The notes under the pieces: generated by a model
What the model was told of the DNA's origin: nothing
What the model saw: only the letters and a program-made list of their open reading frames with translations
The model's database searches: none
Shown: one piece after another, positions 22,101 through 32,319 of the stretch
How positions within the stretch are numbered: position 1 is the stretch's first letter
How the letters are laid out: each line of letters starts with the position of its first letter
Made by a program: the position numbers and the translations under genes
Source of the DNA: Candidatus Pantoea persica
Lineage (GTDB): Bacteria; Pseudomonadota; Gammaproteobacteria; Enterobacterales; Enterobacteriaceae
Direction: 5' to 3'
Assembly (NCBI RefSeq): GCF_013753875.1
Contig: NZ_SMDS01000022.1
Span: 89,424 to 153,423 of the forward strand
Length of the DNA: 64,000 bases

Positions 22101-22677
22101 ATGTTATTAACCGTTCTCTAAATCATTGGCATCACGGCAGAAGCGATGGCTGGCGCGCTCGCGGCGGGAAGATGCAAGATGGACCTGTTCGGCGTGATTA
22201 TCATCGCCTCGGTCACGGCGATTGGTGGCGGCTCGGTGCGCGACATTTTGCTCGGCCGCTATCCGCAGAGCTGGGTAAAGCATCCGGAATATATCATGAT
22301 CGTAGCCGCCGCCGCGGTGATTACCATATGGCTGGCGCCCCTGATGATGCACCTGCGCAAAGTCTTTTTAGTGCTCGACGTGCTTGGCCTAGTGGTGTTT
22401 TCTATTATTATTGGCGCCCAAGTCGCGCTGGACAGCGGACATGCGATGATTATCGCCGCGGTGATCACCGGCGGCGTGCTGCGTGACATGTTATACAACC
22501 GCATTCCGCTGGTGTTCCAGAAGGAGCTTTACGCAGGTATCGCTTTCGCCTCGGGCTGGATCTATATTCTGCTGTTAAAAACGTCGCTAGCCCATGAGGC
22601 GGAGATCATCATTACGCTGCTGTTTGGCTTTCTGGCGCGTCTGCTGGCGCTGCGCTTCCGCCTCGGCCTGCCCGTTT

Positions 22678-22703
<26 letters not shown>
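22101..22703 (+). pseudogene. yicG: YicG, TRIC-family membrane protein, broken
   Basis: ATG 22101 follows CTGGAGCC. Codon 7 is TAA (MLLTVL-stop) where the E. coli protein has Tyr. Beyond it the frame is open and matches Yic[31 protein letters not shown] repeat, [43 protein letters not shown]. The second TRIC repeat is shortened: [10 protein letters not shown] lacks several residues. The family has six or seven helices and may conduct ions or small solutes. Convergent with and overlapping the ligB remnant, as the neighbours gmk/ligB/yicG in E. coli. Confidence 0.85.
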
Positions 22704-25203
<2,500 letters not shown>

Positions 25204-25257
25204 AGTCAGTTTCAGTATTATGCCCTGTCATTTCTTCATCTGTGGAGTAGCACACCT

Positions 25258-25533
25258 ATGGCACGCGTAACCGTTCAGGAAGCAGTAGAAAAAATTGGTA
25301 ACCGTTTTGACCTGGTGTTGGTCGCTGCACGTCGTGCACGTCAGATGCAGGTAGGCGACAAAGATCCGCTGGTTCCGGAAGAGAACGATAAAGCCACCGT
25401 TATCGCCCTGCGCGAAATCGAAGAAGGCCTGATCACCAACCAGATTCTGGATGTGCGTGATCGTCAGGAGCAGCAAGAGCAGGAAGCCGCTGAATTACAA
25501 GCCGTTACCGCTATCGCTGAAGGCCGTCGTTAA
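25258..25533 (+). CDS. rpoZ: RNA polymerase omega subunit
   Basis: 91 residues, full length: [37 protein letters not shown]. Helps assemble RNA polymerase and forms part of ppGpp site 1 with beta prime. Lies 54 bp after gmk and 20 bp before spoT, the sequence of the stringent-response operon. Confidence 0.98.
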   Translation: MARVTVQEAVEKIGNRFDLVLVAARRARQMQVGDKDPLVPEENDKATVIALREIEEGLITNQILDVRDRQEQQEQEAAELQAVTAIAEGRR

Positions 25534-25553
25534 CAGCAATCTGCAGGCCTACC

Positions 25554-27662
25554 TTGTATCTGTTTGAAAGCCTCAATCAGCTGATTGAAAAATACCTGCC
25601 GGAGGAGCAAATCAAGCGCCTCCAGCAAGCGTACCTTGTCGCATGTGATGCCCACGATGGACAGACACGATCCAGCGGCGAGCCCTATATCACCCATCCG
25701 GTAGCCGTCGCTTGTATCCTGGCGGAGATGAAGCTCGACCATGAAACGCTGATGGCCGCGCTGCTGCACGACGTGATCGAAGACACGCCGGCGACCTATC
25801 AGGATATGGAGCAGCTGTTCGGCAAAAGCGTGGCGGAGCTAGTGGAGGGGGTCTCCAAGCTGGATAAGCTGACCTTCCGCGACAAGAAAGAGGCGCAGGC
25901 AGAGAACTTCCGCAAGATGATTATGGCGATGGTGCAGGATATCCGCGTCATTCTCATCAAGCTGGCCGACCGCACGCACAATATGCGCACGCTGGGCGCG
26001 CTGCGTCCGGACAAGCGCCGCCGCATCGCGCTGGAAACGCTGGAAATCTACAGTCCGCTGGCGCATCGCCTGGGTATTCATCACCTGAAAACCGAGCTGG
26101 AAGAGCTGGGTTTCGAGGCGCTCTACCCTAATCGCTATCGCGTGATTAAAGAGGTAGTAAAAGCGGCGCGCGGCAACCGCAAAGAGATGATTCAGAAGAT
26201 CCTGTCGGAAATCGACGGGCGTCTGCAGGAAGCGGGCATTCCCTGCCGTGTCAGCGGCCGTGAAAAACATATCTACTCTATCTACCGCAAAATGACGCTG
26301 AAAGAGCAGCGCTTTCACTCCATCATGGATATCTACGCCTTCCGCGTGATCGTGAAGGATGTGGATACCTGCTATCGCGTGCTCGGTCAGATGCACAGCC
26401 TGTACAAACCGCGTCCAAGCCGCATGAAAGATTACATCGCTATCCCCAAGGCCAACGGCTATCAGTCGCTGCACACCTCGATGATCGGTCCGCACGGCGT
26501 GCCGGTCGAGGTGCAGATCCGTACCGAATATATGGATCAGATGGCGGAAATGGGGGTCGCGGCGCACTGGGCCTATAAACAGGCGGGCGAAAGCGGCACC
26601 ACTGCGCAAATCCGCGCCCAGCGCTGGCTGCAAAGCCTGCTGGAGCTGCAGCAGAGCGCAGGCAGCTCCTTTGAATTTATTGAAAGCGTGAAGTCCGATC
26701 TCTTCCCGGACGAGATCTACGTCTTTACGCCGGAAGGCCGCATCGTCGAACTGCCGGCCGGCGCGACGCCGGTCGATTTCGCCTATGCGGTGCATACCGA
26801 TATCGGCCACGCCTGCGTCGGCGCGCGCGTCGATCGCCAGCCTTACCCGCTGTCGCAGCCGCTCACCAGCGGCCAGACGGTAGAAATCATTACTGCGCCG
26901 GGCGCGCGTCCCAACGCCGCCTGGCTCAACTTCGTCGTCAGCTCCAAAGCGCGCGCCAAGATTCGTCAGCTGCTGAAAAACCTCAAGCGCGAAGACTCCG
27001 TGAATCTTGGCCGTCGCCTGCTGAGCCACGCGCTCGGCGGCAGACGCAAGCTGGCGGAGATCCCGCCGGCGAATATCAAGCAGGAGCTGGACCGCATGAA
27101 GCTGACGTCGCTGGACGATCTGCTGGCGGAAATCGGCCTAGGCAACGCCATGAGCGTGGTGGTGGCGAAGAACCTGCTGCAATCGATCAATGCGACGCCG
27201 CCCAGCAACAGCAAACGCGGCAAACTGCCGATCAAGGGCGCCGACGGCGTGCTGATCACCTTCGCCAAGTGCTGCCGCCCTATTCCCGGTGACCCGATCG
27301 TCGCGCACGTCAGTCCCGGCAAAGGCCTGGTGGTGCACCACGAATCCTGCCGCAATATTCGCGGCTACCAGAAAGAGCCGGAGAAGTTCATGCCGGTGGA
27401 GTGGGATAAGGTCACTGACCAGGAGTTCGTGGCGGAAATCAAGGTCGACATGTTCAACCATCAGGGCGCGCTGGCGAACCTGACGGCGGCAATTAACACC
27501 GCGGGTTCGAATATTCAGAGCCTGAACACCGAAGAGCGCGACGGCCGCGTATACAGCGCCTTTATCCGCCTGACCGCGCGCGATCGCGTCCATCTGGCTA
27601 ACATTATGCGTAAAATCCGCGTGATGCCTGACGTGATCAAAGTGCACCGTAACCGTAACTAA
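25554..27662 (+). CDS. spoT: bifunctional (p)ppGpp synthase/hydrolase SpoT
   Basis: 702 residues, the E. coli length, starting at TTG as in E. coli (YLFESLNQLIEKYLPEE). The HD hydrolase domain has HPVAVACILAEMKLDHETLMAALLHDVIEDT with the HD pair and RTHNMRTLG. The weak synthetase domain has YRKMTLKEQRFHSIMDIYAFRVIV and RPSRMKDYIAIPKANGYQSLHT. TGS (IYVFTPEGRIVELPAGATPVDFAYAVHTDIG) and C-terminal ACT (NHQGALANLTAAINTAGSNIQ) domains are complete. Intact; indicates that the starvation response is kept in a decaying genome. relA is not in the window. Confidence 0.97.
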   Translation: MYLFESLNQLIEKYLPEEQIKRLQQAYLVACDAHDGQTRSSGEPYITHPVAVACILAEMKLDHETLMAALLHDVIEDTPATYQDMEQLFGKSVAELVEGVSKLDKLTFRDKKEAQAENFRKMIMAMVQDIRVILIKLADRTHNMRTLGALRPDKRRRIALETLEIYSPLAHRLGIHHLKTELEELGFEALYPNRYRVIKEVVKAARGNRKEMIQKILSEIDGRLQEAGIPCRVSGREKHIYSIYRKMTLKEQRFHSIMDIYAFRVIVKDVDTCYRVLGQMHSLYKPRPSRMKDYIAIPKANGYQSLHTSMIGPHGVPVEVQIRTEYMDQMAEMGVAAHWAYKQAGESGTTAQIRAQRWLQSLLELQQSAGSSFEFIESVKSDLFPDEIYVFTPEGRIVELPAGATPVDFAYAVHTDIGHACVGARVDRQPYPLSQPLTSGQTVEIITAPGARPNAAWLNFVVSSKARAKIRQLLKNLKREDSVNLGRRLLSHALGGRRKLAEIPPANIKQELDRMKLTSLDDLLAEIGLGNAMSVVVAKNLLQSINATPPSNSKRGKLPIKGADGVLITFAKCCRPIPGDPIVAHVSPGKGLVVHHESCRNIRGYQKEPEKFMPVEWDKVTDQEFVAEIKVDMFNHQGALANLTAAINTAGSNIQSLNTEERDGRVYSAFIRLTARDRVHLANIMRKIRVMPDVIKVHRNRN

Positions 27663-27665
27663 CGC

Positions 27666-28363
27666 ATGAACGCTCAACGTTTTGCTCGTATCCAGGAGAT
27701 GCTGGCGCTGCGCCAGCACGATCTCACCGTCTGCATAGAACAGGTGCACAAGCCGCATAACGTCTCGGCGGTGATCCGCACTGCCGACGCGGTGGGCATT
27801 CACGAAGTGCACGCCGTCTGGCCCAGCGAACGCATGCGCACCACAATTTCCGCCTCTGCCGGCAGCAACAGCTGGGTGCAGATGAAAACCCATCGCAACA
27901 TCGCCGAGGCGGTGACTGACCTGAAAGATCGCGGCATGCAGGTGCTGGCGACCAATCTGTCGGCCAAAGCGGTCGACTTTTGCGAAATCGACTATACCCT
28001 GCCGACCTGCATTCTGATGGGCCAGGAGAAGACCGGCATCACCGCCGAAGCGCTGGCGCTGGCCGATCGCGATATCATTATCCCGGTGGTAGCATGGTAC
28101 AGTCGCTGAACGTCTCTGTCGCCTCCGCGCTGATCCTCTATGAAGCGCAGCGCCAGCGGCAGAACGCCGGCCTCTATCAGCGTCAGCACAGCCTGCTGGA
28201 TGAAGCGGATTATCAGCGTCTGCTGTTCGAAGGCGGCTACCCGGTGCTGGCGCGCATCGCGAAGCAGAAAGGATTGCCCTGTCCGCATATCAACGCTCAG
28301 GGCAAAGTGGAAGCCGACGCTGACTGGTGGGCCACGATGCAGGCCACAGGGAAAAAGAAATGA
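27666..28363 (+). pseudogene. trmH: tRNA (Gm18) 2'-O-methyltransferase TrmH, frameshifted
   Basis: The SpoU-type protein is complete through NVSAVIRTADAVGIHEVHAVWP and CILMGQEKTGI. In the third SPOUT motif the sequence reads PVV then AWYSR-stop, because one G is missing near 28092; the next frame continues GSMVQSLNVSVASALILYEAQRQRQ to WWATMQATGKKK. The break falls in the trefoil knot that binds SAM, so a product ending there should be inactive. The rest of the gene shows no other lesion, so this is a recent event. Still overlaps recG by ATGA. Confidence 0.88.
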
Positions 28364-30438
28364 AAGGCCTTCTGCTGGATGCCATTCCGCTCAGTACCCT
28401 AACCGGCGTCAGCGCCAGCCAGGCGGCGAAAATGGCCAAACTCGGCCTGCACACCATTCAGGATCTGCTTCTTCACCTTCCCCTGCGCTACGAAGATCGC
28501 ACTCAGCTTTACGCCATCAACGATCTGCTGCCCGGCATCTGGGCGACGGTCGAGGGCGAGGTATTGCAGTCCGACGTCACCTTCGGCCGCCGTCGCATGC
28601 TGGTGTGCCAGATTAGCGACGGCAGCGGCATCCTGACCATGCGCTTCTTCAACTTCAACGCCGGTATGAAGAACAGCCTCGCGCCGGGCCGCCACGTCAC
28701 CGCCTACGGCGAGATCAAGCGTGGCCAGCGCGGCGCGGAAATCATCCATCCCGAATATCGCGTCCAGGGCGAGCAAAGCCCGGTTACGCTGGAAGAGACC
28801 TTAACACCGGTCTATCCCACTACCGAAGGCATCCGTCAGGCGACGCTGCGCAGCCTCACCGATCAGGCGCTGACGCTGCTGGAGAGCGTGCCAATCACCG
28901 AACTGCTGCCGCAGGAGCTGGCGCAGGGGTTGATTAGCCTGCCGGACGCGCTGCGCACCCTGCACCGCCCGCCGCCCGATCTGCGCCTGAGCGAGCTGGA
29001 GACGGGCTGTCATCCGGCGCAGCGCCGACTGATTCTGGAAGAGCTGCTGGCGCACAATCTCAGCATGCTGGCGGTGCGCGCCGGCGCGCAGCGCTATTAC
29101 GCGCTGCCGATGCAGCCGCGCCATACGCTGAGCGACCAGCTGCTGGCGGCGCTGCCCTTCTCTCCCACCAATGCGCAGCAGCGCGTGGTGCAGGAGATTG
29201 AGCGCGACCTGGCCAACGACTTTCCGATGATGCGCCTGGTCCAAGGCGACGTCGGATCCGGCAAAACCCTGGTGGCGGCGCTGGCGGCGCTTAACGTTAT
29301 TGAGCACGGCAAGCAGGTGGCGCTGATGGCCCCCACCGAACTGCTGGCGGAGCAGCACACCAGCAACTTCCGCAGCTGGTTCGCGCCGCTTGGCATCGAA
29401 GTCGGCTGGCTGGCTGGCAAGCAGAAAGGCAAGGCGCGTCAGGCGCAGCAGGAGGCGATCGCCAGCGGTCAGGTGGCGATGGTGGTCGGCACCCACGCGC
29501 TGTTCCAAGAGCAGGTGCAGTTCAACGGGCTGGCGCTGGTGATCATTGACGAACAGCACCGCTTCGGTGTGCATCAGCGGCTGGCGCTGTGGGAGAAAGG
29601 CGAAGAGCAGGGCTTCCATCCGCACCAGCTGATAATGACCGCCACGCCGATCCCGCGCACGCTGGCGATGACCGCCTACGCCAATCTCGATACCTCGACC
29701 ATTGACGAGCTGCCGCCGGGCCGTACGCCGGTCACCACCGTCGCCATTCCCGACAGCCGCCGCAAGGAGATTATCGCGCGCGTGCAGCACGCCTGTCAGG
29801 AAGGGCGTCAGGCCTACTGGGTCTGCACCCTGATTGAAGAGTCGGAGCTGCTGGAGGCGCAGGCGGCGGAAGCGAGCTGGGAGGCGCTGAAAGCGGCGCT
29901 GCCTGGGCTGAATATCGGCCTGGTGCACGGGCGCATGAAGCCCGCCGAGAAGCAGGCGGTGATGGCGTCGTTCAAAGCCAACGAGATCCAGCTGCTGGCG
30001 GCGACCACGGTGATTGAAGTCGGCGTCGACGTGCCCAACGCCAGCCTGATGATTATCGAAAACCCCGAACGCCTCGGCCTGGCGCAGCTGCACCAGCTGC
30101 GCGGTCGCGTCGGCCGAGGCGCGGTAGCCTCGCACTGCGTGCTGCTCTACAAGGCGCCAATGAGCAAAACCGCGCAGCGTCGTCTGCAGGTGCTGCGTGA
30201 CAGCAACGACGGCTTTGTTATCGCCCAGCACGACCTGGAGATCCGCGGTCCCGGCGAGCTGCTGGGCACGCGCCAGACCGGCAACGCCGAGTTTAAAGTC
30301 GCAGACCTGCTGCGCGATCAGGCGATGGTGCCGGAAGTGCAGCGTGTGGCGCGCCATATCCACCAGCACTATCCTGAGCAGGCGAAGGCGCTGATTGAGC
30401 GCTGGCTGCCGGAAACCGCGCGCTATACCAACGTCTGA
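28360..30438 (+). CDS. recG: ATP-dependent DNA helicase RecG
   Basis: 692 residues from ATG 28360 (E. coli 693). Branch migration of stalled forks and Holliday junctions. The N-terminal wedge OB domain includes PLRYEDRTQLY and GRRRMLVCQISDGSG. The helicase domain has QGDVGSGKTLVAALA (motif I), IIDEQHRFG (II), MTATPIPRTLAMT (III), VHGRMKPAEKQAVM, and QLRGRVGRG (VI), followed by the TRG-type ELLGTRQTG. Intact. Three bases overlap the trmH end. Downstream lies the Mu-like remnant. Confidence 0.97.
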   Translation: MKGLLLDAIPLSTLTGVSASQAAKMAKLGLHTIQDLLLHLPLRYEDRTQLYAINDLLPGIWATVEGEVLQSDVTFGRRRMLVCQISDGSGILTMRFFNFNAGMKNSLAPGRHVTAYGEIKRGQRGAEIIHPEYRVQGEQSPVTLEETLTPVYPTTEGIRQATLRSLTDQALTLLESVPITELLPQELAQGLISLPDALRTLHRPPPDLRLSELETGCHPAQRRLILEELLAHNLSMLAVRAGAQRYYALPMQPRHTLSDQLLAALPFSPTNAQQRVVQEIERDLANDFPMMRLVQGDVGSGKTLVAALAALNVIEHGKQVALMAPTELLAEQHTSNFRSWFAPLGIEVGWLAGKQKGKARQAQQEAIASGQVAMVVGTHALFQEQVQFNGLALVIIDEQHRFGVHQRLALWEKGEEQGFHPHQLIMTATPIPRTLAMTAYANLDTSTIDELPPGRTPVTTVAIPDSRRKEIIARVQHACQEGRQAYWVCTLIEESELLEAQAAEASWEALKAALPGLNIGLVHGRMKPAEKQAVMASFKANEIQLLAATTVIEVGVDVPNASLMIIENPERLGLAQLHQLRGRVGRGAVASHCVLLYKAPMSKTAQRRLQVLRDSNDGFVIAQHDLEIRGPGELLGTRQTGNAEFKVADLLRDQAMVPEVQRVARHIHQHYPEQAKALIERWLPETARYTNV

Positions 30439-30486
30439 TCCTCCCGCTTTCTCCCGCCAGCCTGCCCGCGCGGTGCGCTTATATAG

Positions 30487-30631
30487 AGAAGTAATTTATT
30501 TGATACTTGTGGGAATATCCGGGAATTGGCGGGAACTCATGGGATTTCTTGAGGTTAGAAGTGATTTTCTGATTTGATACCAATGCTTAAAAAATAAACA
30601 ATTGTTCGCCTAGAAGTAAAATATTTGATAC
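30487..30631 (+). repeat. three direct repeats, candidate Mu-like transposase-binding sites at the left end
   Basis: Copies at 30487-30506 and 30612-30631 share the 20-base pattern AGAAGT-N6-TTTGATAC with two mismatches. The copy at 30557-30580 has the same two halves separated by ten bases instead of six. They lie in AT-rich, gene-free DNA between recG and a Mu-like early region. Phage Mu carries three ~22-bp transposase sites (L1-L3) at its left end, in comparable spacing. The identity as att sites is inference; no terminal TG or target duplication can be proven because the right end is missing. Confidence 0.55.
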
Positions 30632-30700
30632 CACTACAAGCAAGCTTTAATGTCCTTTAAATTGCATTTACAAAAAATTTTAACTGGGCCAATTCCTATT

Positions 30701-31021
30701 TCAGGCTCTGGCCCGGATGTTAGTATCAGAGTGGTCTACTTCTGAAATGGTTTCTCTGGTACTGATTTCAATTTTGGATAAAATCTCTCTAAATTGTTTT
30801 TCTGATATGGACTCCATCCTCAAAGCAGCTCGTTTTTTATCTTCTGTTAGCTCAAGAAGTGCTTGGTTTTCAGGATTAAGCAGGTAGAGGATTGTCTCTA
30901 CCCCTTTACGAGCTAGCATAGCTGTCAGTTGTACCCGCTCTTCTTGAGTTAAAAATGATAGCATCTCCACCAATGAATCACGACAATCAATATTTTCTGG
31001 TTTTTTTTGGTGTTTCATCAT
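30701..31021 (-). CDS. small prophage protein of unknown function, downstream of the HTH regulator
   Basis: About 106 residues: MMKHQKKPENIDCRDSLVEMLSFLTQEERVQLTAMLARKGVETILYLL... The central helix LTQEERVQLTAMLARKG and the acidic-basic pattern suggest an all-helical protein. The start overlaps the end of the HTH gene by about 35 bp, and GGAA lies just before ATGATG, so it is probably translationally coupled. No family recognised. Position, left of a repressor-like gene at the left end of a Mu-like element, would fit an immunity or repressor accessory role; that is inference. Confidence 0.55.
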   Translation of the reverse strand: MMKHQKKPENIDCRDSLVEMLSFLTQEERVQLTAMLARKGVETILYLLNPENQALLELTEDKKRAALRMESISEKQFREILSKIEISTRETISEVDHSDTNIRARA

Positions 31022-31262
31022 TTCCAAACTTAAGCCATTCTAGAGTAACGCCCTCACTTTCCGCGATTCGAGAAAGAAGGTTTTCACGTGGCATTGGTGG
31101 ATTTGCCTCCTTCTTATAATAAGTATTGAGTGTATTGATGTTTATTCCCCAAGCCCTAGCCGCCGCCCTTCTAGAAGGGTACTTTCTTGCTAGCTGGGCA
31201 ATTCTATCAATGACAGGTTCTTTATCAGGTGCACGAAAAACACCAACTTGTTCTTTTTTCAT
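30987..31262 (-). CDS. phage-type HTH regulator (repressor-like)
   Basis: 91 residues from ATG 31262, preceded by AGGAACTGCTT. The HTH is visible: IAQLARKYPSRRAAARAWGININTLNTYYKKEANPPMPRENLLSRIAESEGVTLEWLKFG. It is divergent from the ner remnant across a ~150-bp AT-rich control region with paired repeats, the arrangement of a Mu-like c/ner switch. It differs from the Mu c protein, so a lineage-specific repressor is likely. The frame is open, so it may still be expressed. Confidence 0.65.
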   Translation of the reverse strand: MKKEQVGVFRAPDKEPVIDRIAQLARKYPSRRAAARAWGININTLNTYYKKEANPPMPRENLLSRIAESEGVTLEWLKFGNDETPKKTRKY

Positions 31263-31353
31263 AAGCAGTTCCTTTCTGTAAAAAAAAAGCAAAAAAATAT
31301 AGTTATAAATAACCAAAAATACCTTGATTTGGTTTTTTTTGGTGATTTATATT

Positions 31354-31394
31354 TTACCCGTATAGATAACCATCTGATTACCCATACGGATAAC
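31354..31394. promoter_or_regulatory. paired 17-bp direct repeats between repressor-like gene and ner
   Basis: TTACCCGTATAGATAAC (31354-31370) and TTACCCATACGGATAAC (31378-31394) match at 14 of 17 positions, with starts 24 bp apart. Each half is also partly palindromic (GTTATC...GGTAA). They sit just upstream of the ner start and opposite the divergent HTH gene, where operators of a Mu-like lysis/lysogeny switch would be expected. Confidence 0.55.
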
Positions 31395-31410
31395 TTTTTA
31401 GGATAGACGA

Positions 31411-31662
31411 ATGATGAGTAGAAAAGAAGACGTGTGTGCGGATTAGCACCCTGAAATCATTAAAGCGGAGATCCATAAGTTGGGGCTGTCGTTTCGCTTA
31501 CTGTCCTTGCAAGCCGGCTACAGCAAGGATTCGCTCAAAACGGTTTTACGGACTCCTTATAAAACCTATCAGAAGATTATTGGTGAGGCGCTAGGGGTCG
31601 AACCTGAAACCATTTGGCCCAGCCGTTACAAGATTAAAAGTTACATACGTAAGGCATCATAA
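31411..31662 (+). pseudogene. ner: Ner-like Mu family DNA-binding protein, amber stop
   Basis: ATG 31411, preceded by TTAGGATAG. MMSRKEDVCAD then TAG at 31444 where Ner proteins have Trp before H-P/A-[DE]-[IV]-I. The rest is open and typical: KAEIHKLGLSFRLLSLQAGYSKDSLKTVLRTPYK, then IGEALGVEPETIWPSRYK. Ner is the early negative regulator of Mu-type phages and binds near the early promoter. The stop would remove the DNA-binding domain unless suppressed or re-initiated. Confidence 0.8.
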
Positions 31663-31664
31663 TT

Positions 31665-31972
31665 ATGTTTGTTGTTGCTAAAGAACATTATTGGCGTAAT
31701 GGGTCTCCCTAAAACTACTAAAGGCATTAGAGAGATATTGGCGCGTTTAACGAAAAATACGCCTGCTCTGGTACGTAAACGTCCCGTCACCAAGGCTTAC
31801 GAATACCACATTGATTGTTTGCCCATTGAAGCTCAATGCGCGATCCGTGAGCGGCATCTTCAACAACTGATGATCTCTGCACCGGTGGATGATGCCGGCA
31901 AACAACCCACCGTATCAAAGGTCAGCACCGATCCTGAAAAGCTTGGCAAGCTGGACGTTTACCGTCGTTGCC
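31665..31972 (+). pseudogene. 5' fragment of a Mu-type transposase A gene
   Basis: Starts with ATG 31665 (MFVVAKE), three bases after the ner stop. After one extra base it continues MGLPKTTKGIREILARL...YEYHIDCLPIEAQCAIRERHLQQLM, the N-terminal Mu-type winged-helix DNA-binding domain (GLP...G[IV] and CLP[IV]EAQ motifs). At about 31972 the similarity stops and the sequence becomes the reverse strand of pstS. The DDE catalytic core, the B gene and everything to the right are absent. Confidence 0.8.
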
Positions 31973-32151
31973 CGGCAATTGTTGATTTTGCTACCGGTGG
32001 CTTGCTGATATTCTGCTGCCCACTTGGCATAAACCGGCGCCAGGAAAGTACCGCCCGCGCCCGTCAAATCTGTGGCTGCAAAGGCACATACCGCACTTAC
32101 GGCGAGAGTGGCGGTAAGGATTCGCGCTACGGTGCTACACATCAGTGTCAT
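31973..32151 (-). pseudogene. pstS: 5' fragment of the phosphate-binding protein gene pstS
   Basis: Start ATG 32151, preceded by GGAGGGAAC. The N-terminus is a signal peptide (TVARILTATLAVSAVCAFA) followed by the first mature residues (TDLTGAGGTFLAPVYAKWAAEYQQATGSKIN), which match E. coli PstS closely, with Ala-to-Gly and Pro-to-Leu changes in the first loop. The match ends at codon ~58 and the frame runs into the Mu transposase fragment. PstS is the periplasmic phosphate receptor of the PstSCAB transporter, and follows glmS as in E. coli. Confidence 0.85.
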
Positions 32152-32226
32152 GTTCCCTCCAGGGGAGTTTATCTCAGGCTTGAAGCCGTTATAGTTGGAG
32201 TCAGTGATTGCTGCAGGAGGGAAAAT

Positions 32227-32277
32227 AGGACAGTTTGATGACAGTGAAATGTACGAAATATGGCATTTATATGACAA
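32227..32277 (-). promoter_or_regulatory. two Pho boxes upstream of the truncated pstS
   Basis: On the minus strand, CTGTCAT-CAAA-CTGTCCT (32227-32244) and TTGTCAT-ATAA-ATGCCAT (32260-32277) match the PhoB box (two CTGTCAT-type 7-mers 4 bp apart). They lie 75-125 bp before the pstS start. The promoter seems intact although the gene it serves is cut off. Confidence 0.8.
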
Positions 32278-32285
32278 TTCGCAAA

Positions 32286-32319
32286 AAGTAAACGGGCCCT
32301 TTTCAGGGCCCGCTTTTTT
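32286..32319 (-). terminator. glmS terminator
   Basis: Seven-bp stem CGGGCCC/GGGCCCG with a six-base loop directly after the glmS stop; on the minus strand it is followed by TTTACTTTTTG. The plus-strand side also has T6, so it may stop readthrough from the Mu/pst side. Confidence 0.8.

Noticed and set aside
28801..30369. 522-codon open frame antisense to recG, and similar long antisense frames opposite spoT, glmU, wabG and others
   Set aside because: They are in codon-shadow register with GC-rich genes, have biased His/Arg/Gln-rich composition, and match no family. The sense genes are certain.
30701..32277. A possible new defence island in the AT-rich stretch between recG and glmS
   Set aside because: The ner and transposase N-termini identify it as a Mu-like early region; no nuclease, ATPase or toxin frame is present.
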